From an uncultured Candidatus Melainabacteria bacterium (GTDB taxonomy: Bacteria > Cyanobacteriota > Vampirovibrionia > Gastranaerophilales > Gastranaerophilaceae): DNA of 64,000 nucleotides. The position numbers were made by a program, and so were the translations under genes. The stretch is taken from NCBI GenBank assembly GCA_934692485.1, contig CAKUTX010000003.1, forward strand, positions 178,653 to 242,652, written 5' to 3'. Shown here piece by piece: positions 42,922-51,610 of this stretch (positions are counted from its first letter, which is position 1; each line of letters begins with the position of its first letter). Below the pieces are notes generated by a model. That model was not told the origin of the DNA. It ran no database searches and saw only the letters and a list, made by a program, of their open reading frames with translations.

Positions 42922-44220
42922 ATGCTTAATAAAACAACATTGAAAATCTTTTCATCATGCGTATTTGCAACGACATTTATTGTCGTCGCACTTTGCTGTT
43001 TTATCAAATTTAATCACCCGTTACAAATAATCGGGTTTTCTATTGTTTTCAGTTTAATTAACATGTACATGATTATATGCGTGTTCAAAAATCAAATATT
43101 GGGAGAAGAAATTGAAAGAGCAAAGAAAAATCATTTAGAAGCAACTATCAAACATTTTGAAGTTATTTTGAATAATTTGCCCCTAGTCGCTTATATTATC
43201 GATAACGATTATAACTTTATTGCAGGAAATATTGAAGCTTGCAAATTTTTTAATGTTGAGGAGGATAGACAATTTAAAAATTTGTCTATTGATATTTTTG
43301 AGAGGGATACTATGCAACAAATTAAGGAAGAAAACGAAGTAATCAGGAAGTCAAAAAAGACGTATATCGCTGATAGACTTGTAAAACTAAAAAACGGAAA
43401 ACAAAATTGGTTTAGAGTAAGAAAAGTACCGATTATGGAAACCCAAGATCAGGTTAACGGTTTTGTAATTTTTTGCAGAAATATTGATATAGAAAGAGCT
43501 GCTCAAAGGCAACGAGAAACGTATATTTCTACACTAAGTCACGATTTAAAAATTCCGACAATCGCACAAATCAGAGCTCTTGAATTGCTCGTAAACGGAA
43601 ATATGGGAACAATAAACAACGAACAAAAAGAAATTTTAAACCTGACTCTTGATTCCTGCTACTGCATGTATGATATGCTATCGACTATTTTGACAACATA
43701 CAAATATGAAAACAATGACATAACACTAAATTATGAAAAAATTTACGTTCAAAATTTAATAGATATTGCAATGCGAAAATCATTAAAATTAATATCACAA
43801 AAAAATGTTAACATAATAATATCCGAAAATACCAAATGTTCGGCCCTCTTTGGGGACAAACAACATTTGCAAAAAGCGTTTGAAAATTTAATTGATTATT
43901 GCGTTTCCAGTGCATATAAAAATTCAAAAATAATTTGCGAAATTAATCAAAATATTGAGCAAAATCATGTAAGTATTTGTATAAGTTTCGAAAGCCCATA
44001 CGTAACACAAGAAACTGTAGAAAATATGTTTAAAATGTATACCACATCAGCAGAAAAATTTGATAAAGTGGGAAGTAGCCTTAATCTGTATTTAGTAAAA
44101 CAAATTATTGATGCACACAACGGAAATATCAAAATCGAAAGAAAAAATGCTTATTATAACTGCTACAACATTGAAATCCCGTGTATTAATGAATGTAAAC
44201 TTCCTGCCGCAGTCTGCTAA
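42922..44220 (+). CDS. PAS sensor histidine kinase with degraded ATP-binding domain
   Basis: This 432-residue protein has two membrane helices (about 7-55), a PAS domain (about 80-190), a HisKA domain with STLSHDLKIPT (His207), and an HATPase-like region. The N-box is NLIDYCVSSA (usual NLIxNA), the DxGxG is absent (SFESPYVTQET), and G2 is GSSLNLY instead of GTGLGLY. It is paralogous to the kinase at 62252, whose boxes are intact. This suggests a pseudokinase or phosphatase-type sensor; it still keeps the phospho-acceptor His. No response regulator adjacent. Confidence 0.82.
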   Translation: MLNKTTLKIFSSCVFATTFIVVALCCFIKFNHPLQIIGFSIVFSLINMYMIICVFKNQILGEEIERAKKNHLEATIKHFEVILNNLPLVAYIIDNDYNFIAGNIEACKFFNVEEDRQFKNLSIDIFERDTMQQIKEENEVIRKSKKTYIADRLVKLKNGKQNWFRVRKVPIMETQDQVNGFVIFCRNIDIERAAQRQRETYISTLSHDLKIPTIAQIRALELLVNGNMGTINNEQKEILNLTLDSCYCMYDMLSTILTTYKYENNDITLNYEKIYVQNLIDIAMRKSLKLISQKNVNIIISENTKCSALFGDKQHLQKAFENLIDYCVSSAYKNSKIICEINQNIEQNHVSICISFESPYVTQETVENMFKMYTTSAEKFDKVGSSLNLYLVKQIIDAHNGNIKIERKNAYYNCYNIEIPCINECKLPAAVC

Positions 44221-44288
44221 ATTATATATTGCATTTTTTTGAATATCACTTATAATGTGTTTGTAGAAGTTAATTAAGGAGTTTAATT

Positions 44289-45008
44289 ATGTTTGAAAAA
44301 TTAGAAAAATTTCAACTTGTGCTATTATCCTTAATATTAGCACTTGGACTTATTTTCGCAGTAAAAACTGGAACAGGCTCTCTTTCCAATGATAAAATTA
44401 CGGTTACTGGCTCTGCATATAAAGTTGTTAAATCCGATTCTGCACGACTTGAATTTGAAATAACTAGTAGAAGTGCAAATAAGCAAACTGCATACAATAC
44501 AGTAAAATCTCAATTACCGGTTGTTAAAAAATATTTGGAAGATAAAGGGATTACAGATATTGACGTAAAAGCATCAAATGGATATTATTCTTATAAATAT
44601 TTACCAAACGGAACGGTTACTAATGATATTGCATATTATAATTTGTCACAGCAAGTTGTAATCAAATCAAATGATGTCCAAAAAATTAAAGATGTTTCAA
44701 CTGATATTCAAAACCTTCTAGATAAAGGAATAGATATTAACGTTACTGATACACAATATTTTTATTCTGGACTCGCAAACTTAAAAGTTGAACTTTTAAA
44801 AGATGCAACAAAAGATGCAAAAGACAGAGCTTCCGCAATGTTGAAAGCTACTCACAATCGAACAGGAAAAATTCAAGCTATAAATATGGGGGTTTTCCAA
44901 ATTACTCCAATTGATTCTACAAACGTTTCTGATATGGGTATAAATGACACTTCAACAATTGATAAAAAAGTTACTGCTGTTGCAAACGTTGTATTCCGCA
45001 TAAAATAG
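44289..45008 (+). CDS. SIMPL domain-containing protein (DUF541)
   Basis: This 239-residue protein has one N-terminal membrane helix and a SIMPL domain (about 35-238) with the ITVTGSA and RLEFEITSRS strands and the conserved KDATKDAKDRASAML helix. It is probably a periplasmic or outer-face anchored protein; E. coli YggE is a relative linked with oxidative stress. It is followed by a small exported protein in the same direction (9-bp gap). AAGGAG precedes the ATG. Confidence 0.88.
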   Translation: MFEKLEKFQLVLLSLILALGLIFAVKTGTGSLSNDKITVTGSAYKVVKSDSARLEFEITSRSANKQTAYNTVKSQLPVVKKYLEDKGITDIDVKASNGYYSYKYLPNGTVTNDIAYYNLSQQVVIKSNDVQKIKDVSTDIQNLLDKGIDINVTDTQYFYSGLANLKVELLKDATKDAKDRASAMLKATHNRTGKIQAINMGVFQITPIDSTNVSDMGINDTSTIDKKVTAVANVVFRIK

Positions 45009-45017
45009 GAGATTAAT

Positions 45018-45290
45018 GTGATTATATTGTCAATTCTTTTATCTTTACTTTCTTTTCCAGCATATGCCGTTCCTTCCACTGCAGATGTAATTATGGTACA
45101 TGACATGGAAATGATTAGGCAACAAAAATTTCGAATGGAAGAAATTAATGATTACAATGACGTCCAAACAGAAAAAGAACGTTTTCAAAAAAAGAACGAA
45201 GTTAACACTGAACCTCTTGTTAATAAATTGTTTGGAAAACGAAAATTTGTTGAAGATAATGGACAAATAAAAATAGAAAACGATTATTAA
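45018..45290 (+). CDS. small exported hypothetical protein
   Basis: This 90-residue protein starts with GTG (TAGGAG lies 6 bases upstream; the nearby ATG is followed by a stop). The first 18 residues (MIILSILLSLLSFPAYA) are a signal peptide, and the mature part is charged and helical, including RQQKFRMEEIND. Probably periplasmic. It overlaps the 3' end of the transporter gene on the other strand by four bases. Confidence 0.7.
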   Translation: MIILSILLSLLSFPAYAVPSTADVIMVHDMEMIRQQKFRMEEINDYNDVQTEKERFQKKNEVNTEPLVNKLFGKRKFVEDNGQIKIENDY

Positions 45291-46141
45291 TGTCCTAATA
45301 ACAAAATTAGTATAGAACCTGTCAAAATTATTAATGAGCCAAATATTTTTTTTGTCAGGTTCTTTTCATTAAAAAATTTGTAACCCAAAATAACATTAAC
45401 AATTATAGAAAGCTGAAACAATGACAAAGCATAACCAACATTAATATATTTGAAAACATAAGCTGTTGCAAAAGTCATTGTCCCAAAACACAAAGCTGTA
45501 TAAACATATTTTTTTGATTTTTTTAAATTGGGCATATTTATTTTAGATTTGCAAAATATTTTTACCAGCATATAAGAAAAAATTGCACCCAAAAAACTTG
45601 ATACAACAAATGATGTTACAATAGATGAAAGAATTATTACCTTCTTAATAAAAACAGCCTCAATTGCTGAAAAAATAAGTGCATAAATTCGATATTGAAT
45701 ATCTTTTTTTAGTAATGATTTGGGACTTTCTAAAATAAAATATGAACCCAATATTATAAATATTACCCCCAAAAGCCCATACATATTAGGGAATTCGTGC
45801 AATATTAACATACCAAAAATCATGCCAACAATAGCTTTGTAAGAATTTATTGGTCCTAAAACGGATAATTCTCCATCCTTAAGCGCTAATACCATAAAAC
45901 AATTACATATGGCTCCTGTTATACCTCCAAGAATTGCAAATATCGCAAACTGAGAAAAATTTTCTATTGGATGTAATAAAAATACTAACGGAAAAGATAT
46001 AATTGACAGCAAAATGTAATTAATAAAATTCACCACAACAGGATTTTCTCCGCAATTAGTCAATTCTTTTTGAAAAACATTGCTGAATGAGTTCGAAAAT
46101 ATCCTGAGTATAATAAATATTGTATTAATAAATAATTGCAT
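45287..46141 (-). CDS. EamA/DMT-type transporter
   Basis: This 284-residue protein has about ten membrane helices in two EamA-like repeats. The first has LGGITGAICNCFMVLALKDGELSVLGPINSYKAIVGMIFGMLILHEFP with the typical E-x-P end; the second ends KFFNEKNLTKKIFGSLIILTGS. It probably exports a small metabolite, a sugar or amino acid derivative, but the substrate is unknown. Divergent from the AAA+ ATPase gene. Confidence 0.88.
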   Translation of the reverse strand: MQLFINTIFIILRIFSNSFSNVFQKELTNCGENPVVVNFINYILLSIISFPLVFLLHPIENFSQFAIFAILGGITGAICNCFMVLALKDGELSVLGPINSYKAIVGMIFGMLILHEFPNMYGLLGVIFIILGSYFILESPKSLLKKDIQYRIYALIFSAIEAVFIKKVIILSSIVTSFVVSSFLGAIFSYMLVKIFCKSKINMPNLKKSKKYVYTALCFGTMTFATAYVFKYINVGYALSLFQLSIIVNVILGYKFFNEKNLTKKIFGSLIILTGSILILLLGH

Positions 46142-46265
46142 ATTTATATTAAATCATAAACGATGTAAACAAATGTAAAGATGTTAAAAAAGTGTATTTT
46201 CTACATTTATTAAGCGTTTTAAGCCTTTTTGCTCTAATTAGCATATTAAATTAGCCAGTTTATTA

Positions 46266-46294
46266 TTGACAATATGCTACAAACGTAGTACATT
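46266..46294 (+). promoter_or_regulatory. promoter of the AAA+ ATPase gene
   Basis: TTGACA (46266-46271), 17 bases, TACATT (46289-46294). CTACAAACGTAG (46277-46288), a partial inverted repeat, fills part of the spacer and could be an operator. TGTAAA-type repeats lie 100 bases upstream at 46163-46190. Confidence 0.6.
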
Positions 46295-46373
46295 AAAACA
46301 AGTAATAACTTCTCTTATTTATGTAACAGAGTTGATTATACAGGAAAATATTAACATGTAGGGGGTATTATTA

Positions 46374-47903
46374 GTGAGAATACAGGCTATACAAAACTAT
46401 TATCGTACAAACAACACTTATTCTAACAGAACAAAAAATGAGAATTCTAACGTTTCTCTTATACAGAATAAAAATGTTACAATGCCAAATTCATTAGGTT
46501 CGGGAATTAATTATAATCCGACAACACCAATTAGTTTTACCAGCCTGCAAAACACAGCAAAAACATTAGCAAGCCAAATTCCACTGGATGATAGACTTGC
46601 ATCTATATTTCAAATTTCAAAATTTGGAGATGTAATTGTTACAAGCAAAGACCTAAAAAGTGCTCAAAAAGCACTAAAAGACACAGCTTCAAATTTTGAC
46701 CATATAATAAGAAGATTCTTTTTTGTTCCTGAAAATTTGGAAGATGGAACTTTAATTTTCAAAAAAAATCCGAACGACGAATTAGAAATTATAAATCCTA
46801 ATAATTTTAATATTGAAATGTTTGATACTGAAGGTCATAAATACAAACTTGAGCCAGATGATACTTTTTATGCAAGCACTGGAGATTCACTAGTCGTAAA
46901 AAACAAAATTGTTACAATAAAAGAAAAAGCGAAAACGGATTTATCCAATTTTAGAAAAATGTTTTCATCTGCTTTTGACGTTAACGATAATGTAACAGAA
47001 ACTATAAAAAAACAAAATTTGAAATCAATATTATCATTATCAAAAAGCGAAAAAGCCAAAAATAGAGAACTATCTTTCAAAGATGTCGGAGGTCAAGATA
47101 GCGTTATCAAAGAATTAAAGAAAGGAATTTTATACCCAATAAAATACCCTGAAGCTTACGAAAATGCTAATGTAAGCCATGGTTTTATAATGTATGGGCC
47201 TCCTGGAACAGGGAAAACACTTATTGCACAAGCTTTAGCCAACGAAACAAATGCAGATTTCGTAAAACTAAATGGACTTGAAATGGAATCCAAATGGGTT
47301 GGCGAATCAGAAGAAAACTGGCGCAAATTATTTGAAACAGCAAAAGAAAATCAACCTAGCATAATATTTATTGATGAATTTGATGCTGTCGCTAAAAAAC
47401 GAGGTGGAGCTGACGTATACGGAGATAAGGTCGTAAACCAGCTTTTAACATTAATGAGTGATGTAGAAAAAGACGGCGATGAAATATATGTCATCGCAGC
47501 TACAAATAAAATTGATATGTTGGATAATGCGATTACTCGCTCCGGCCGTTTTGGCAAGCACATTGAAGTAAAAGCACCTGATACGGTAGATGGTATTGAA
47601 AAAATTCTAGACATACACACTCGTAATAAACAACTTTCCAAAGACTTGGACAAATTGCAACTTTCGCAAGAGCTTCTTAACATAAACGCAACAGGAGCAG
47701 ATATAGCGCATATTGTTAATAGTGCGAATGAAAATGCATTAGAGCGAAGTGGAATTTACGAAAAAATGGAAGCTGGAACATTTGAGAAATCCGACATTGA
47801 TAAATTGGAAATAACAACAGAAGATTTTTCAAAGGCAATAAACTCATTTAAAGAAAAAAGCCACAAAAATAGAAACCCAATCGGATTTAATAAACAGAAA
47901 TAA
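46374..47903 (+). CDS. AAA+ ATPase with N-terminal FTS motif
   Basis: This 509-residue protein starts with GTG after GGGGG (7-8 bases). The N-terminal 60 residues are Asn-rich and end ISFTSLQ (FTS at 55-57), followed by a poorly defined domain. The AAA+ core has FKDVGGQDSVIKELKK, GPPGTGKT (275-282), IIFIDEFDAV, AATNKID and SGRFGKHIEV (arginine finger). The order is FtsH/Cdc48-like but there is no peptidase domain. Likely unfolds or remodels a partner protein. Operates alone, closed by a terminator at 47922-47950. Confidence 0.8.
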   Translation: MRIQAIQNYYRTNNTYSNRTKNENSNVSLIQNKNVTMPNSLGSGINYNPTTPISFTSLQNTAKTLASQIPLDDRLASIFQISKFGDVIVTSKDLKSAQKALKDTASNFDHIIRRFFFVPENLEDGTLIFKKNPNDELEIINPNNFNIEMFDTEGHKYKLEPDDTFYASTGDSLVVKNKIVTIKEKAKTDLSNFRKMFSSAFDVNDNVTETIKKQNLKSILSLSKSEKAKNRELSFKDVGGQDSVIKELKKGILYPIKYPEAYENANVSHGFIMYGPPGTGKTLIAQALANETNADFVKLNGLEMESKWVGESEENWRKLFETAKENQPSIIFIDEFDAVAKKRGGADVYGDKVVNQLLTLMSDVEKDGDEIYVIAATNKIDMLDNAITRSGRFGKHIEVKAPDTVDGIEKILDIHTRNKQLSKDLDKLQLSQELLNINATGADIAHIVNSANENALERSGIYEKMEAGTFEKSDIDKLEITTEDFSKAINSFKEKSHKNRNPIGFNKQK

Positions 47904-47921
47904 TAAACGATAAACCTTTAC

Positions 47922-47950
47922 AAGTACAGTTTAACACTGTACTTTTTTTT
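47922..47950 (+). terminator. intrinsic terminator of the AAA+ gene
   Basis: AAGTACAG, a 7-base loop and CTGTACTT, followed by a run of T to 47950. The polysaccharide operon on the opposite strand ends just beyond. Confidence 0.85.
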
Positions 47951-47980
47951 AGCTTAATAATTTTTTTTGGAAAAATCAAA

Positions 47981-49027
47981 TTAATTCATCAAAAAGACTA
48001 ATTTTGTAGCCACTATAATAAAACTAATTAATAATAAAACAAACAAAATGATAATAATATTAAATAAATTTTTATACCTATTTTTTTTCTTGTTTAAATT
48101 TGAAATAATTTCTTTGTCCTCATTAATATAATTATCCCAATATTGCCCAACAATCTTTATTATTACATCATTTCTATTCAATTTTATTGCTGAATTTATA
48201 ACCATGTAAAAAGAATCTCTAACAGACATAACAGGTCCTTTGTTAAACCTTTTATACAAATTATTTATAACAATAGGCAAATTAACAATTTCTTCGGCAT
48301 ACCTTATATTTCTTTCATCTAATGATTGTTTTTGAGAATTCCAAACACCCAAATCATTCATAGTTTTAACACTCATTAATTTGTCAATGTAACCAATATT
48401 TCCGTGTAGTGAAAAATAGTTTAACATATATGTATCCCCATTTATTATTTTTTGTGGATATGTTGAGATTATATCTTCTTTATATTTATCAAAACGATAC
48501 ATGACAGAACATGTTTCAATAAAATAATTTTTTTGAATATCTTTATTTGTATAAACCTCTTTTACATTTTTTAAAACTGCTTGAGGGAAATAAATATCTT
48601 TCACTTCTGGATTAACAATATTTTTCCTAACAGATTTATGGAAACAGCCTACAAGTTTTGGATGTTTTTCTAAATAGTCAACTTGAATTTGAAGTTTGTT
48701 TTCATCAGTCCAATAATCATCACCTTCACAAAAAGCAACGTATTTTCCACTTATTTGATTATAAATTAATTGATTGATTTTGTAAAAGCCTTCAGATTTT
48801 GCAATATTATGTTCTGGAAAAATTGTTTTTATTGTTTCTGGGTATTTATTAGAATATTCTTCAATAATATCTCTTGTGCCATCAGTTGAACAATCATCAT
48901 ACACAATAACTTCAAACTTAAAATTTGTTTTTTGCATAACAAAACCATCAAGACATCTTTTTATATAGTCTTTTTGATTATATGTTATGCAATATATAGA
49001 CAATAAATTTTCATCTTTACAATACAT
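47981..49027 (-). CDS. family 2 glycosyltransferase
   Basis: This 348-residue protein has a GT-A domain (about 5-250) with YNQKDYIKRCLDGFVMQ, VYDDCSTDGT and CEGDDYWTDE (metal site), and one C-terminal membrane helix (about 320-343). In the last position of the 11-gene glycan operon, it is the only GT in the cluster and therefore the likely enzyme adding the modified sugar. Five bases separate it from the preceding aminotransferase. Its acceptor and sugar are unknown. Confidence 0.85.
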   Translation of the reverse strand: MYCKDENLLSIYCITYNQKDYIKRCLDGFVMQKTNFKFEVIVYDDCSTDGTRDIIEEYSNKYPETIKTIFPEHNIAKSEGFYKINQLIYNQISGKYVAFCEGDDYWTDENKLQIQVDYLEKHPKLVGCFHKSVRKNIVNPEVKDIYFPQAVLKNVKEVYTNKDIQKNYFIETCSVMYRFDKYKEDIISTYPQKIINGDTYMLNYFSLHGNIGYIDKLMSVKTMNDLGVWNSQKQSLDERNIRYAEEIVNLPIVINNLYKRFNKGPVMSVRDSFYMVINSAIKLNRNDVIIKIVGQYWDNYINEDKEIISNLNKKKNRYKNLFNIIIILFVLLLISFIIVATKLVFLMN

Positions 49028-49032
49028 CGTAG

Positions 49033-49995
49033 TTACTCTCCTTCCGCCAACAAATTTATTAAAATTTTCATATCTTCTAAATTATATCTTTGATCTATAG
49101 GCAAAGGCAGTAAATCATTAATTAATCTTGAAGACAAACTATCATTATAAGTATCTTTCCAATAAGTAGGTATAAAAATAGAACTATTAATTAAAAACTT
49201 TTTTATTTTTTCCGAATTTGAAACGATATATGGATAAAACATAGGAACGTCATCAGCATCAAGAGATATATCAAATTTATTAGTTTCTTTTAAATTTTTG
49301 TGAAGAAAGTGAAAATTATTTAATCTCCTTTGTCTTGCTAAATTTATATCAATCGAATTAAAAATTGTTCTTGATAAATTTGAGATAAGCTTTATATCTT
49401 TGTTTTCAAGTTTTTTTTCATTTAATTTAAAATCTTCATATCCAAATTTTGCCCCTATATCACTTCTCTTTAATAAATGACTACAGTTTAAATATGATTC
49501 ATCTTTTTTCAAATCTAAATCTTGCTCTAAACTAAATTTTAATCTTTCACTTTTCTTTAGTATTGCACCGTCTGGAACACCAAAAAATTTTCTTATTGAA
49601 TAAATTGAAGCAAGACCATAATGTGGCATATAAAAAGCTTGTGCATTATCAACAATTAAATTTTTATATTTTTTTGCCATTTCTTTTACATTTTTAGCAC
49701 AAATTCCAAAATAATTTGTGTATAAAATATAATCTTCGCTATCAAAATCACAAACTGGTAATAATTTGTCGTTTATATTATAATAAACAACCTTACACTC
49801 TTCTTGTTCAACAGTTCTTTTTACACTTGGGCAAGTATAATTTGGTATGCAAATTTTCTTTATTTGTGACTTACGGATTAAATAGCGCAAGCAATTGTTT
49901 GCGCTATTTAGAGCCAAGCCATCTTTTAGATTATCATAACAGGAATTTAATTCTAAAGAAAAATAACCTCCTATTTCTTTAAATCTATTCTGCAT
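49033..49995 (-). CDS. divergent DegT/DnrJ/EryC1-like PLP protein
   Basis: This 320-residue protein resembles sugar aminotransferases of the DegT family. ICIPNYTCPSVKR is the cofactor-binding start, VDNAQAFY the Asp that contacts the PLP ring nitrogen, and SIRKFFGVPDGAILKK probably the lysine-bearing region. The N-terminal end and substrate regions are shortened compared with the typical 370. It is the second such gene in the operon. A 32-base inverted repeat (49879-49910) lies in its coding sequence. Could act as an aminotransferase or a structural relative. Confidence 0.65.
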   Translation of the reverse strand: MQNRFKEIGGYFSLELNSCYDNLKDGLALNSANNCLRYLIRKSQIKKICIPNYTCPSVKRTVEQEECKVVYYNINDKLLPVCDFDSEDYILYTNYFGICAKNVKEMAKKYKNLIVDNAQAFYMPHYGLASIYSIRKFFGVPDGAILKKSERLKFSLEQDLDLKKDESYLNCSHLLKRSDIGAKFGYEDFKLNEKKLENKDIKLISNLSRTIFNSIDINLARQRRLNNFHFLHKNLKETNKFDISLDADDVPMFYPYIVSNSEKIKKFLINSSIFIPTYWKDTYNDSLSSRLINDLLPLPIDQRYNLEDMKILINLLAEGE

Positions 49996-50928
49996 TTATT
50001 TATCCAATTCTTTCGCAGTAGCATATCCAAAACCTGTTTTACCAAAAGCATTTCCATTATAGAACATATAATAAATTCCATTCCATTTTATTACTGATGA
50101 ATATTCCATCATTTCTGAATCCCAACCTTCTTCAGAAGTTGTCAAATTAAATTTATTTGGCTTTCTTTCCCAATTAATACCGTCTTTTGATTCTGCATAC
50201 GTAATCATATAATGCTGACCATCTTTTTTTCTAAAATCAACAGACCCTCTTGTTGAAAACCACATTCTATAAATACCGTTATCTTTTATTACCCAAGGGC
50301 GCCCTAATGCTTCCCCATCATATTCTGCTGAAATACAAATATGATTATTTCTATCAAAATCTATACCATTTTTTGAAGTCGCTGTCTTTATAACATAGGT
50401 TGCTTCTAATTTTCCATTAACTTCTCTCCATTCTTGGCAAGAAATATAATACATTCTATAAATATCGTCATCTTTTATAACACAAGGTGCTGACACAAAT
50501 ATAGGGTCATATTTTGTTCTATCTAATATTGGGCCATCAAAAAGTCTTTTATAATTCTTTCCACCATCTTCACTTACAACTAAACCTATATTTAATGCAT
50601 ACGGAACATCTACTTTTTTATTCCAACCCGCAGTATATCCATATTTTTTACCATCTACTTCAACAACAGAACATATACCAAAACCTGCTTGATCAAATGT
50701 TCCCAATTTACCTTTTTCTAATAATGGTTTTTCCTCATATTTTTTAATTATATTACTTGGATTACCAGCTTCAACATCTACATAAGTTGGATAACTTACT
50801 ACATCTTGTGTTCTTGTAGTCAAATGAATTCTCCAAGTTTTTTCATCAATTACATCAACGAACGGTAACAAACAATATCCTGTACCAAACATTTCACAAC
50901 TGTATACATGTCCTTTTTTTGTCCACAT
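49996..50928 (-). CDS. five-bladed beta-propeller glycosidase-like protein (GH32/43/68/130 fold)
   Basis: This 310-residue protein shows repeats of the form DxxPxV-YRMYYI and DGxxWxR, typical of five-bladed propeller glycoside hydrolases and phosphorylases: DPIFVSAPCVIKDDDIYRMYYISCQE, RPWVIKDNGIYRMWFSTRG and EYSSVIKWNGIYYMFYNG. There is no signal peptide, so it acts in the cytosol, perhaps on a sugar nucleotide or glycan intermediate. The reading frame sits between the DegT-like protein and the acetyltransferase with no gaps. Its precise substrate is unknown. Confidence 0.72.
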   Translation of the reverse strand: MWTKKGHVYSCEMFGTGYCLLPFVDVIDEKTWRIHLTTRTQDVVSYPTYVDVEAGNPSNIIKKYEEKPLLEKGKLGTFDQAGFGICSVVEVDGKKYGYTAGWNKKVDVPYALNIGLVVSEDGGKNYKRLFDGPILDRTKYDPIFVSAPCVIKDDDIYRMYYISCQEWREVNGKLEATYVIKTATSKNGIDFDRNNHICISAEYDGEALGRPWVIKDNGIYRMWFSTRGSVDFRKKDGQHYMITYAESKDGINWERKPNKFNLTTSEEGWDSEMMEYSSVIKWNGIYYMFYNGNAFGKTGFGYATAKELDK

Positions 50929-51599
50929 TATAATATCTCCTTTGCTTCTTCACTAGATATATCCCATTTTTTTGTCTGTTTTACTGAATACACGGAATAA
51001 GGTTTTACATTTCTTTGAATAACTGCTCCCATACCGATTACAGAATACTCACCAATGGTAATACCATCTCTTAACATAGAGGTATGTCCAATAAAACAAT
51101 TTTTACCAATATTTATTCTGCCTGCAATTCTTGCACCTGTTATAAAACAATTGTCTTGAATTACAGTATGATGTCCAATCTCTGTACCTGACCATATCAT
51201 ACAATTATTACCTATTTTAACAAAAGGTTGTATATGACACATGCCTAAAACAAATACATTTTCTCCTACATCTTTTGTTTCTACTGTTGATATTGGATTT
51301 ATGTATTTAATAAATTTATACCCCTTTTCTTTTGCTTCATGATATTTTTGTTCTCTTAATCTATTTAAATCTTGATGCATCATAGGAATAGCCATTTTAT
51401 ATTCAGAAGGTGGATATAATTTCTCAACTTCTTCAAATGCAACAATTGGAATTTGAAAATTACTAATATTATTAATATTATTAATATACTCTTTATCTAC
51501 ACACCTTGCACAAACTTTAAAATCAGTGTATTTTTCTAAATAATACTGTACTATATCAGCAGTTTGTGTTAAGCCAAACAATACAATTTTTTCAGTCAT
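50928..51599 (-). CDS. PglD-type sugar acetyltransferase
   Basis: This 223-residue protein has an N-terminal nucleotide-sugar-binding domain (IVLFGLTQTADIVQYYLEK) and a left-handed beta-helix acetyltransferase domain with hexapeptide repeats (VFVLGMCHIQPFVKIGNNCMIWSGTEIGHHTVIQDNCFITGARIAG). These enzymes N- or O-acetylate sugar nucleotides using acetyl-CoA. Start set at ATG 51599, preceded by AGAGGAAATAA, rather than a longer overlapping start. It overlaps the next gene's start by one base. Confidence 0.85.
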   Translation of the reverse strand: MTEKIVLFGLTQTADIVQYYLEKYTDFKVCARCVDKEYINNINNISNFQIPIVAFEEVEKLYPPSEYKMAIPMMHQDLNRLREQKYHEAKEKGYKFIKYINPISTVETKDVGENVFVLGMCHIQPFVKIGNNCMIWSGTEIGHHTVIQDNCFITGARIAGRINIGKNCFIGHTSMLRDGITIGEYSVIGMGAVIQRNVKPYSVYSVKQTKKWDISSEEAKEIL

Positions 51600-51610
51600 A
51601 ATTATTTCCT

